This document shows, piece by piece, positions 1 to 7,445 of a DNA stretch of 52,973 bases. The position numbers were made by a program, and so were the translations under genes. Below the pieces are notes generated by a model, which worked only from the letters and a program-made list of their open reading frames with translations, searched no databases and was not told the DNA's origin. The DNA comes from Bacteroides sp. (lineage in GTDB: Bacteria > Bacteroidota > Bacteroidia > Bacteroidales > Bacteroidaceae): assembly GCF_028690125.1 (NCBI RefSeq), contig NZ_JAQVBV010000035.1, positions 1 through 52,973 on the forward strand, written 5' to 3'. Every line of letters starts with the position of its first letter. The stretch's first letter is position 1.

Positions 1-241
1 ATAGGATTTTGCCCTTTTTCTCAAATTGGATGTAATCAATCTTGCCGCTACTTCGCCAATCCTGTGTGGTTCTGTCGCTGATTTTGAGCATCTCGGTCAG
101 CTCAGCATCCGTAACATAATGTTCGCCACCAAATCGTGGAGCATGGCTCTTAGATAAATTATCTAAAACCCCCATTATGCGGTCAATAGTAGAGAGAAAC
201 CTTGTTACTCTCTCACTCTGCTGTGTGATAATCTCCGACAT
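1..241 (-). CDS. Helix-turn-helix domain protein, 3'-truncated by window edge
   Basis: An open frame starts with ATG at 241 on the minus strand and runs off the left edge, giving 80 visible residues (MSEIITQQSERVTRF...). The part from about residue 45, with YVTDAELTEMLKIS followed by RTTQDWRSSGKI, has the layout of the MerR/excisionase-like helix-turn-helix used by small DNA-binding proteins of Bacteroides integrative elements. Its start lies 2 bases after the stop of the HTH gene to its right, so the two are one operon. Role (excisionase-like or regulatory) is inferred only from family and place. Confidence 0.7.
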   Translation of the reverse strand, partial: MSEIITQQSERVTRFLSTIDRIMGVLDNLSKSHAPRFGGEHYVTDAELTEMLKISDRTTQDWRSSGKIDYIQFEKKGKIL

Positions 242-243
242 CG

Positions 244-516
244 TTACTCCGCTTTTTTTAGTAGTTTCATAACATCATCGGGGCGATACATGATCACGTT
301 ACCGATTTTAGAGAAGCCGATTTTACCGCTATCACGATAATTCTGCAACTGTCGTTTCTTGATATTAAGCAAAAAACATACGTCAGTAGCATCTAACCAC
401 TTCTCTGCTCTCTTGTCGCCAGCATTGCTGCATAGCTGCTCCAGCTTTTGGGCAAGAGCCTCAAAACGTGCCATCATCAATTCAAAGGCACTCTCTTCAA
501 TATTTAAAATTCTCAT
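244..516 (-). CDS. Helix-turn-helix (excisionase-like) DNA-binding protein
   Basis: This 90-residue protein has an N-terminal helical part (residues 1-35) and a C-terminal MerR-like HTH: WLDATDVCFLLNIKKRQLQN, then YRDSGKIGFSKIGNVIMYRPDDV. The wing sequence 'GKIGFSKIGNVIMYRPDDV' is typical of HTH_17/excisionase-type proteins in Bacteroides conjugative and mobilizable elements. It is the first gene of a leftward pair with a similar HTH gene. Such pairs usually control excision or transfer; that role is inference. It diverges from the mobilization genes, so the 471-base gap between them may hold both promoters. Confidence 0.8.
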   Translation of the reverse strand: MRILNIEESAFELMMARFEALAQKLEQLCSNAGDKRAEKWLDATDVCFLLNIKKRQLQNYRDSGKIGFSKIGNVIMYRPDDVMKLLKKAE

Positions 517-987
517 TGTTTTAGTGATTTAATCGTTAATAATTTATCGAGTTAAACCACCACTAAAATCCATAACAAAATGATGCCCTTCGCTTTTTTC
601 GCCTTATCCAAGGGCGCGCTTCAGGGCTTCGAGGGCAAATGTAGCAAATCTTTTTTGATAATAACAAATCCGGCACGCCAATGGGTTCTTATTCACTAAA
701 TTGCCCCACTTTGCTATCTTAACCAACTCAACTATCTGCACTTTCAGTGATTGCACTGCCGACTCAACAAATTTAATCCACCAACTTGGTCACTCCGCAA
801 TATAACGCAAATAAAACCGACTCGATGGAGGCAACCAAATGCAATTTGCAGCCATATCGTGAAGAGTTATCCAATTCATCTAAGTTGCTTGTATATTGGA
901 AATTAACGCTATTACTTTGCTCTGAAAATCGTGTCGAGAGAGTAAACTCGGCACAGCAAAATAGTATTAATTTAACAAGTAAAAACG
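517..987. other. Gap between divergent HTH and mobilization genes
   Basis: I see no convincing gene here; the open frame from 786 overlaps the DUF3408-like gene in another frame and looks like chance. A short inverted repeat, GCCCTT at 585-590 with AAGGGC at 610-615, may be a hairpin. A loose Bacteroides-type promoter (CTTG at 888-891, 20-base spacer, TTACTTTG at 912-919) could drive the mobilization genes. Confidence 0.4.
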
Positions 988-1374
988 ATGTCAGACAATT
1001 TAGAAAAATTCATCAAGCCCGGACAAATTTTAGATGTGCCAGAAGAAAAGAATCCTTCTTTCGCAAATGAGCGAACCCAGCAGGGTGTACCAACTTTACC
1101 TACTACACCCACCACGCAAGGCGAACAGATTAAACGTAGCTCGTCCAAGCAACGCAGAGCATCTATGGAGGAGTATCAACAAACCTATCTCACTACTCCA
1201 AAGATAGTTGACAGGCAGACTGTATTTATCAGCCGAACACTACGAGACGAAGTCGATGTAGTTGTCAGACGGTTAGGAGACAGAAAACTGAGCGTATCGG
1301 GTTTTGTAGAAAACCTTGTCCGTGCGCATCTAAGTGAATATGCCAGTGAACTCGACGGATGGAAACGAATGTAG
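988..1374 (+). CDS. DUF3408-like mobilization-region protein
   Basis: A 128-residue basic protein. The first 70 residues are low-complexity and rich in T, P, Q and K (residues 30-60), likely disordered. The C-terminal half, from about TPKIVDRQTVFISRTLRDEV to the end, has the look of the ribbon-helix-helix domain of DUF3408 proteins, which lie beside conjugation or mobilization genes in Bacteroides elements. It is upstream of the hairpin cluster and the mob genes in the same direction, so an accessory DNA-binding role in transfer is likely but inferred. The ATG at 988 is used because translation in this frame is continuous and the upstream frame has no better start. Confidence 0.65.
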   Translation: MSDNLEKFIKPGQILDVPEEKNPSFANERTQQGVPTLPTTPTTQGEQIKRSSSKQRRASMEEYQQTYLTTPKIVDRQTVFISRTLRDEVDVVVRRLGDRKLSVSGFVENLVRAHLSEYASELDGWKRM

Positions 1375-1400
1375 CACACTAAATTATCGAAGATTCATAG

Positions 1401-1530
1401 GTTCGCCTTTCGGGGCGAACTCTATATCTTGATTAAAGATATAGGCGAGGTGTGTTTTCCGCTGCGGAAAACCTTTTGCGCAACGCAAAAGCCTCGGTCG
1501 AGAACGCTCGACACCGAATTAATTACACAC
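1401..1530. other. Cluster of hairpins, candidate oriT
   Basis: Five inverted repeats follow one another: GTTCGCC 1401-1407 with GGCGAAC 1414-1420; TATATCTT 1423-1430 with AAGATATA 1436-1443; GTTTTCCGC 1454-1462 with GCGGAAAAC 1464-1472; CTTTTGCG 1473-1480 with CGCAAAAG 1484-1491; and GTCGAG 1497-1502 with CTCGAC 1507-1512. GTGTGT at 1450-1455 and ACACAC at 1525-1530 flank the last three. A block like this directly before mobilization genes is what an origin of transfer looks like, because accessory proteins and the relaxase bind such repeats. No nick site can be named. Confidence 0.55.
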
Positions 1531-1548
1531 TCCAAAGTCGTATGTAAA

Positions 1549-2001
1549 ATGAATAGAATAAAGAATAAAATGGGTGGCAGACCACCAAAAACTGACCCTG
1601 CCAATAATCGCATTAGCGTCAATTTGAGCGATATTGAGTATGCGGATTTCCTTACGCTCTATGAGAAGTCAGGGGTTCACAGTATGGCATCGTTCATCAA
1701 GGCACGGATCTTTAACGAGACCTTTCGGGTGGTAAAAGTTGATGGCTCGTTGCTTGATTACACGCAACAACTATCCTCTTTTTACAACCAATACAGAGCA
1801 ATTGGGGTAAATTATAACCAAACCGTTGCTACTCTCAAAAGTAAATTTGAGGAACGAAAAGCCCTTACCATGCTCTATAAATTGGAACAGCAGACGGTGG
1901 AGTTAGTTCAAATCAGCCGACAAATCTCAGCATTATCACTAAAATTTAAAGAACTATGGTTGCAAAAATCAGCGTCAGCGGATCACTCTCAGGAGCGATA
2001 A
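1549..2001 (+). CDS. MobA/MobC-like mobilization accessory protein
   Basis: A 150-residue protein beginning MNRIKNKMGGRPPKTDPANN. The frame is open back to 1429, but the upstream 40 codons fall in the hairpin cluster, so I take the ATG at 1549. The basic GGRPPK start followed by 'RISVNLSDIEYADFLTLYEKSG' is the ribbon-helix-helix pattern of MobC/MobA-type relaxosome accessory proteins; the C-terminal half is helical (residues 70-140). These proteins bind oriT and help the relaxase. Its last 46 bases overlap the start of the relaxase gene in another frame, which indicates coupled translation. Family assignment is firm in kind, but the exact MobA/MobC subfamily is uncertain. Confidence 0.78.
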   Translation: MNRIKNKMGGRPPKTDPANNRISVNLSDIEYADFLTLYEKSGVHSMASFIKARIFNETFRVVKVDGSLLDYTQQLSSFYNQYRAIGVNYNQTVATLKSKFEERKALTMLYKLEQQTVELVQISRQISALSLKFKELWLQKSASADHSQER

Positions 2002-3251
2002 ATTACAATATGAACAAGCTCAAAGCCGACACAGCCAAGATAATTCTAACCAATAAAATGCTCTGTCCACAGCAGGACGAAGTGTTCAAGGCGAATGATA
2101 TGATGAAGGATTTTGAGCTCTTTATGCCCCAAAGATACCGCACCGAAAACCCTGTTTTTCACGTATCGCTCAACCCACATCCCGATGATAAACTATCAGA
2201 TATAGAACTTTCAGCAATCGCTGAGGAGTATATGAAGCGTATGGGATATGGCTCTCAACCCTATGTAGTTTTCAAGCATCAGGACATAAGTCGCCATCAT
2301 CTCCACATCGTTTCGGTGCGTGTGAATGAGGAAGGAAAGAAGATAAACGACAAATTTGAGAGACGTAGAAGCAAGGATATAACTCGTTCTTTGGAGCAGA
2401 AATATGGACTCCACACAGCAGAAAAGGTGCCAAAAGAGAAAAAAGCAGATCTTAAAATGGTTGATGTTAATCAGGGTAATATCAAAGAACAGGTTGAAAA
2501 TGTTGTTCGTGAGGTGATGGGTAAATACCATTTCCTTACCTTTACGGAGTATAAAGCGGTGCTCACGAAGTTCAATATTGCAGCCGAGGAGGTGAAAGGT
2601 TCGCACTATGGGACCTCTTATAGTGGCATCGTTTACTCGGCAACCGACAATGACGACAACAAAGTGGGCAATCCATTCTCAGCAGCAACGCTTGGCAAAT
2701 TTGCAGGAAGCGAAGCGTTGGAGAAAAAATACCTCGCCTCAAAAGAGCACATAGAAAAGAGCCGCCCAGCCGCCCCATTGAAGAGAGCCATCAACAAAGC
2801 ATTCTCAGGAGCCACCACTAAAGAGCAACTCCAATACAACCTATTCCAAGACGGCATCGGTGTAGTCTACCGAGAAAACGCAGCAGGTCGTCTCTACGGT
2901 GTAACCTTCATTGACCACAACACAGGTGTAGTCCTCAACGGCTCACGCTTAGGCAAAGAGTACGCAGCAAACGCAATCGTTGATAGGATTGAAAACCCTC
3001 GCCAACATGAGCATCTAACCACCACTACACAACCTCAAAACTCAACTCAATTTACACCACAGCAACAACCCCATCCAACGCAAGAGACACAACCAATTCT
3101 CCGCACGGAACAGCACCCTGAAAGCAGTGGAATTGGTAATTCTATAGGTTCTCTCTTCGATATACCAATATTGCCCAATGGAGATGACCCAGAAGAAGAA
3201 ATGTTCCGCCGACGAATGCAACGCAAAAAGAAGAAAGGAAGGCGAATGTAA
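1956..3251 (+). CDS. Relaxase / mobilization nuclease (MOBP-like)
   Basis: A 431-residue relaxase that would nick and covalently hold the transferred strand at oriT. The N-terminus MVAKISVSGSLSGAINYNMNK is typical of Bacteroides MobB/BmgA relaxases, with Y17 a candidate nicking tyrosine by position. The metal-binding histidine motif is HQDISRHHLHIVSVRV, about residues 108-123 (HUH-type motif III). The C-terminal 70 residues are rich in Q, T and P and end in a very basic tail (RRRMQRKKKKGRRM), likely disordered. The gene overlaps the accessory mob gene. There are no conjugation (tra) genes in view, so the element would be mobilizable by a helper rather than self-transmissible; this is inferred because its left end is not visible. 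Confidence 0.9.
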   Translation: MVAKISVSGSLSGAINYNMNKLKADTAKIILTNKMLCPQQDEVFKANDMMKDFELFMPQRYRTENPVFHVSLNPHPDDKLSDIELSAIAEEYMKRMGYGSQPYVVFKHQDISRHHLHIVSVRVNEEGKKINDKFERRRSKDITRSLEQKYGLHTAEKVPKEKKADLKMVDVNQGNIKEQVENVVREVMGKYHFLTFTEYKAVLTKFNIAAEEVKGSHYGTSYSGIVYSATDNDDNKVGNPFSAATLGKFAGSEALEKKYLASKEHIEKSRPAAPLKRAINKAFSGATTKEQLQYNLFQDGIGVVYRENAAGRLYGVTFIDHNTGVVLNGSRLGKEYAANAIVDRIENPRQHEHLTTTTQPQNSTQFTPQQQPHPTQETQPILRTEQHPESSGIGNSIGSLFDIPILPNGDDPEEEMFRRRMQRKKKKGRRM

Positions 3252-3327
3252 TGCCTTGATTTCCGCACTCAAAGCCAGTAGTTAAATAATTGTTTAGAAA
3301 GTTGATACAAGCGACTGAATTTTTCAA

Positions 3328-3335
3328 TATCTTTG
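3328..3335 (+). promoter_or_regulatory. Promoter -7 box before the restriction operon
   Basis: TATCTTTG matches the Bacteroides TAnnTTTG consensus and lies 28 bases before the ATG of the XRE gene. A GTTG near 3301 could be a weak -33 element but the spacing (23) is long. Confidence 0.55.
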
Positions 3336-3362
3336 TATTACATATCTATTAAAGGTGATATA

Positions 3363-3563
3363 ATGGAAAATATAAATCGCATAAAAGTAGTGCTTGTGGA
3401 ACAAGGGAAAACAGGTAAATGGTTGGCAGAACAGTTGGGTAAAGACCCTTCTACAGTCTCAAAATGGTGTACAAATGTTATTCAGCCATCAATCCCTACA
3501 CTTGAGAAAATAGCAAAACTTTTATCAGTTGACCGCAGAGAATTACTGAATAAAAGCAAGTAA
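3363..3563 (+). CDS. Small XRE-family transcriptional regulator
   Basis: A 66-residue protein that is almost only a Cro/C1-type helix-turn-helix: residues 15-60 contain KTGKWLAEQLGKDPSTVSKW and the following PSIPTLEKIAKLL helix. The frame opens at 3333 with TTG, but the promoter box overlaps that stretch, so the ATG at 3363 is preferred. It lies 29 bases before hsdM. A regulator in this place resembles the controller proteins that delay or balance expression of restriction genes; this role is inferred. A plain element regulator is the alternative. Confidence 0.8.
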   Translation: MENINRIKVVLVEQGKTGKWLAEQLGKDPSTVSKWCTNVIQPSIPTLEKIAKLLSVDRRELLNKSK

Positions 3564-3592
3564 CTACTTATTGAACACTAAAAAATTACAGA

Positions 3593-5140
3593 ATGACAAG
3601 TACAATACAAAGAGCCGAATTGCAGGCTAAAATATGGAAAATAGCCAACGAAGTGCGTGGTGCTGTTGATGGGTGGGATTTCAAACAGTTTGTGCTGGGT
3701 GCACTCTTCTATCGTTTTATAAGCGAAAATTTCTCTAATTATATCGAGGGAGGTGATGATAGCGTTGACTATGCTAATTTACCTGACAGCGTAATAACAC
3801 CGGAGATTAAAGATGATGCAATTAAAACGAAAGGGTATTTTATCTATCCCAGTCAGCTTTTTGTAAACGTTGCAAAAAACGCCAATACAAATTCCAATCT
3901 TAATACAGACCTCAAAGCGATTTTTGACGCAATCGAGAGTTCTGCAAATGGTTATCCGTCCGAACAAGATATAAAAGGATTATTTGCTGATTTCGACACT
4001 ACCAGCACACGGCTTGGTAATACGGTTGAAAATAAGAATAGCCGTTTAGCAGCGGTTTTGAAAGGCGTTGAGGATCTGAATTTCGGGGATTTCGAAGATA
4101 ATCAGATAGACCTATTTGGCGATGCCTATGAATTTCTTATCTCTAATTATGCTGCCAATGCAGGAAAGTCGGGAGGTGAGTTTTTTACACCGCAACATGT
4201 TTCAAAGCTTATCGCACAGCTTGCTATGCACAAGCAGACAAGTGTTAATAAGATATATGACCCTGCCGCAGGTTCGGGTTCATTGCTTTTGCAAGCAAAA
4301 AAACACTTTGATAATCATATTATTGAAGAGGGGTTCTTTGGTCAAGAGATAAACCACACGACCTATAACCTTGCTCGTATGAATATGTTTTTGCATAACA
4401 TTAACTACGACAAGTTTAATATTGCACTTGGCGATACGCTTAGAGACCCTCAATTTGGTGACGATAAGCCTTTTGATGCCATTGTCTCCAATCCGCCTTA
4501 CTCGGTAAATTGGATTGGCTCGGATGACCCTACCTTGATTAACGATGACCGTTTTGCTCCTGCTGGTGTGCTTGCTCCTAAGTCAAAAGCGGATTTTGCC
4601 TTTGTGCTACACGCTTTGAGCTATCTTTCAGGTAAAGGCAGGGCGGCTATTGTCTGCTTTCCCGGTATCTTCTATCGTGGAGGTGCAGAACAGAAGATTA
4701 GAAAGTACTTGGTAGATAATAACTTTGTAGAGACCGTTATCTCACTTGCTCCGAACTTGTTCTATGGTACTTCAATCGCTGTAAATATTTTAGTTCTTGC
4801 CAAAAACAAGCGAGATACAAAAACGCAGTTTATAGATGCAAGTGGCGAAGAGTTCTTCAAGAAAGTAACTAATAACAATCTGCTTGAAGATAAACATATT
4901 GATAAAATTATGGGCATCTTCGACCGCAAAGAGGATGTAGAATATATAGCAAAATCCATAGACAACAAAATAATCGCCGAGAACGATTATAACCTTTCGG
5001 TTAGTTCTTATGTGGAAGCGAAGGATAATCGTGAAATAGTGGATATTAAGAAACTAAATGCAGAAATTTCAGAAACCGTAGCAAAGATAAACACTCTTCG
5101 AACTGATATTGATGCTATTGTAAAGGAGATTGAGGCATGA
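3593..5140 (+). CDS. hsdM: Type I restriction-modification system, DNA methyltransferase subunit HsdM
   Basis: This 515-residue subunit binds S-adenosylmethionine and methylates adenine in the target, in an M2S complex with HsdS. The N-terminal HsdM helical domain (residues 1-160) is followed by the N6-adenine methyltransferase domain: the SAM loop DPAAGSGSLLLQ near residue 223 and the catalytic motif SNPPYSVNW near residue 300. Length and the N-terminal sequence (AELQAKIWKIANEVRGAVDGWDFKQ) fit the type IC (EcoR124-like) group. The stop codon overlaps the hsdS start as ATGA (5137-5140), so translation is coupled. Order is hsdM-hsdS-prrC-like-hsdR. Confidence 0.96.
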   Translation: MTSTIQRAELQAKIWKIANEVRGAVDGWDFKQFVLGALFYRFISENFSNYIEGGDDSVDYANLPDSVITPEIKDDAIKTKGYFIYPSQLFVNVAKNANTNSNLNTDLKAIFDAIESSANGYPSEQDIKGLFADFDTTSTRLGNTVENKNSRLAAVLKGVEDLNFGDFEDNQIDLFGDAYEFLISNYAANAGKSGGEFFTPQHVSKLIAQLAMHKQTSVNKIYDPAAGSGSLLLQAKKHFDNHIIEEGFFGQEINHTTYNLARMNMFLHNINYDKFNIALGDTLRDPQFGDDKPFDAIVSNPPYSVNWIGSDDPTLINDDRFAPAGVLAPKSKADFAFVLHALSYLSGKGRAAIVCFPGIFYRGGAEQKIRKYLVDNNFVETVISLAPNLFYGTSIAVNILVLAKNKRDTKTQFIDASGEEFFKKVTNNNLLEDKHIDKIMGIFDRKEDVEYIAKSIDNKIIAENDYNLSVSSYVEAKDNREIVDIKKLNAEISETVAKINTLRTDIDAIVKEIEA

Positions 5141-6261
5141 GTTATATAGATAAATTATTAGCTGGTGCTAAGGTTGAGTGGAAAGCCTTAGGGGAGGTAA
5201 TTAACCTCGAGAAAGGGAAACAACTTAACAAGGAATTACTTTCCGAAAATGGACTTTATCCCGCTTATAATGGTGGCATTTCATTTTCGGGGTTTACTGA
5301 TTTATATAACTACAATGAAAATACTATTATAATCAGTCAAGGGGGTGCTTCCGCAGGTTTTGTCAATTTTGTCACCACAAAGTTTTATGCGAATGCACAT
5401 TGTTATGTAGTCTTACCAAACATCAATAAAATTGAAAGTAGATTCGTTTATCATTTCTTAAAGCAAAACCAAGAAAGGTTGATGACTAAACAACATGGTG
5501 CTGGTATCCCTGCATTACGTACTAATGAAATTTTAGAAATCCAGATTCCTATTCCGTGTCCTGAAAATCCTGAAAAATCGCTTGCGATTCAAAAAGAAAT
5601 TGTTCGTATCTTAGATACTTTTACGGAGCTTACAGCGGAGCTTACAGCGGAGCTTACAGCTCGCAAAAAGCAGTATAACCACTATCGTGACCAGTTACTA
5701 AGTTTTGAAGTTGGTAACGTGGAGTGGAAGCCATTGTGTGAAATTATTGGAATTAACCGTGGTAGAAGACTAATTAAAAGTCAATTAGAGGAAACTGGGA
5801 AGTATGCAGTTTTCCAAAATTGTATGATTCCTCTTGGATATTACCATGAAAGCAATGTAAATGCTGATACTACATTTGTTATAAGTGCGGGTTCTGCTGG
5901 CGAAATCGGCTATAGCAGTATTAATTTTTGGGCGGCAGATGATGTTTATTATTTCACAACCCCAGAAAATTTTAAAAGTAAGTTTTTATACTATTTCCTA
6001 TTAACTCAACAGCAGAAAATAGCAGGTCAAGTTCGACGCTCAAGCGTACCTCGTTTATCAAAAACAGCATTTGAAAAAATGCCTATTCCTATTCCTTCAC
6101 TAGAAGAACAAGAACGTATTGTTTCTATTCTCGATAAATTCGACACTCTTACAACCTCAATAACCGAAGGTCTGCCAAAAGAGATTGAACAAAGGCAAAA
6201 ACAGTATGAATACTACCGAGATATGTTACTAACATTTCCAAACGATAACATAGAGGCATAA
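5137..6261 (+). CDS. hsdS: Type I restriction-modification system, specificity subunit HsdS
   Basis: A 374-residue subunit that determines the target sequence. It has two target-recognition halves of similar design: the first starts VEWKALGEVINLEKGKQL (about residues 12-150), the second VEWKPLCEIIGINRGRRL (about residues 195-330), each followed by a helical spacer ending in a KKQYNHYRDQLL or RQKQYEYYRDMLL segment. The central spacer contains ELTA three times in a row, encoded by three 12-base repeats. In EcoR124-type enzymes the copy number of a TAEL repeat here sets the gap length in the recognised sequence. No second hsdS copy and no invertase is visible in the window. Confidence 0.95.
   Translation: MSYIDKLLAGAKVEWKALGEVINLEKGKQLNKELLSENGLYPAYNGGISFSGFTDLYNYNENTIIISQGGASAGFVNFVTTKFYANAHCYVVLPNINKIESRFVYHFLKQNQERLMTKQHGAGIPALRTNEILEIQIPIPCPENPEKSLAIQKEIVRILDTFTELTAELTAELTARKKQYNHYRDQLLSFEVGNVEWKPLCEIIGINRGRRLIKSQLEETGKYAVFQNCMIPLGYYHESNVNADTTFVISAGSAGEIGYSSINFWAADDVYYFTTPENFKSKFLYYFLLTQQQKIAGQVRRSSVPRLSKTAFEKMPIPIPSLEEQERIVSILDKFDTLTTSITEGLPKEIEQRQKQYEYYRDMLLTFPNDNIEA
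5626..5661 (+). repeat. Three 12-bp tandem repeats in the hsdS spacer
   Basis: GAGCTTACAGCG occurs at 5626-5637 and 5638-5649, and with one change in the last base at 5650-5661. It encodes three ELTA units in the helix linking the two target-recognition domains. Loss or gain of one unit keeps the frame and lengthens or shortens the spacer helix by four residues. Confidence 0.92.
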
Positions 6262-6262
6262 T

Positions 6263-7411
6263 ATGGGACAGACATTAACAGAAATAGCAAAAAAACTTGA
6301 AGCAGCTAATAAAAAAGTGCAGCTAATCTACGCCTTTAATGGTACTGGTAAGACACGTTTGTCTCGTGAATTTAAAGAGTTGATAGCACCAAAAGATGCC
6401 AGCAAAGAAGAACCGGAAGAAATAGAATCAGCAGGTAAAATTATTTATTATAATGCTTTTACTGAAGATTTGTTCTATTGGGATAACGATTTAGGTGCAG
6501 ATTCAGATAGGAAACTAAGAATACAACCAAATAAATTTACAGACTGGGTGCTTCGTGTTCAAGGACAAGGAAACAACATAATAACTCATTTTCAGCGTTA
6601 CACAAATGATAAGCTCACTCCTCGTTTTAACGAACAGTACACCATAAAAGATAAGGATGGTAAGGATATTATTGTAAAAGCGTATTCTGAAGTTACCTTC
6701 TCTATTGAGGGTGGTAACGAGCAAAAGATTGTGAATATAAAGATTTCAAAGGGTGAAGAGAGTTGTCTAATTTGGTGTGTATTTTATAGCCTTCTTGAAC
6801 AAGTGATTGAAAGTTTGAATACTCCAGAACCAGCAGAACGAGATACCGATAAATTTAATGAATTGCAATATGTTTTTATTGATGATCCTGTAAGTTCATT
6901 AGATGATAATCACTTAATCGAATTGGCTGTAAATATTGCAGATTTAATAAAATCAAGTAAGTCAGATTTGAAATTTATTATAACAACGCATAATCCATTA
7001 TTTTACAATGTGCTATTTAATGAATTCAATGGAGTAAAGCGTATATTAAAAAGCAGATTTGACAAACTGGAGGATGGCACATACCTATTGGAGGAAGCTA
7101 CAGATTCTCCCTTTTCATATCATCTGCTACTTTTATCTGAACTTGAAAAAGCGATAGAGTCAAACGATATGCAAAAGTATCATTTTAACTTTCTGCGCAA
7201 TATATTAGAAAAAACATCGACCTTTCTCGGCTATGCAAGTTGGCGAGAACTTTTGCCAGAAGAATCACGCGAAGCATACTGTAATAGGATAATAAATCTT
7301 TATAGTCATTCCAAACACAGCGGAGAAGAGATTGCGATTGTCAGAGATGATGATAAAAGAATGTTAAGCTTCTTAGTGCGAGAGATAAAAAGAGTCTACG
7401 GCTTTAAATAA
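6263..7411 (+). CDS. PrrC-like ABC ATPase / anticodon-nuclease candidate
   Basis: This 382-residue protein has an ABC-type ATPase fold: Walker A YAFNGTGKT at 23-31, signature ISKGEE at 161-166, Walker B and D-loop YVFIDDPVSSLDD at 203-215, and an H-loop TTHN with H243. The C-terminal 75 residues hold R312-N-I-L-E316 and H349. In E. coli PrrC the tRNA-anticodon nuclease triad is Arg320, Glu324 and His356, so order and spacing (4 and 33 here, 4 and 32 there) agree. R342 with H349 also fits the R-x6-H form of HEPN ribonucleases. The gene starts 1 base after hsdS and is 34 bases before hsdR, the position PrrC has in the E. coli prr locus. Nuclease activity is inferred. A DNA-repair-type ATPase without nuclease is the alternative. 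Confidence 0.7.
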   Translation: MGQTLTEIAKKLEAANKKVQLIYAFNGTGKTRLSREFKELIAPKDASKEEPEEIESAGKIIYYNAFTEDLFYWDNDLGADSDRKLRIQPNKFTDWVLRVQGQGNNIITHFQRYTNDKLTPRFNEQYTIKDKDGKDIIVKAYSEVTFSIEGGNEQKIVNIKISKGEESCLIWCVFYSLLEQVIESLNTPEPAERDTDKFNELQYVFIDDPVSSLDDNHLIELAVNIADLIKSSKSDLKFIITTHNPLFYNVLFNEFNGVKRILKSRFDKLEDGTYLLEEATDSPFSYHLLLLSELEKAIESNDMQKYHFNFLRNILEKTSTFLGYASWRELLPEESREAYCNRIINLYSHSKHSGEEIAIVRDDDKRMLSFLVREIKRVYGFK

Positions 7412-7445
7412 AAAGATTTACAAATAACATAATCGAGAATAAATA

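Noticed and set aside
786..1070. Open frame of 94 residues before the DUF3408-like gene
   Set aside because: It overlaps the DUF3408-like gene in another frame, has no recognisable domain and an amino-acid make-up of translated non-coding DNA.
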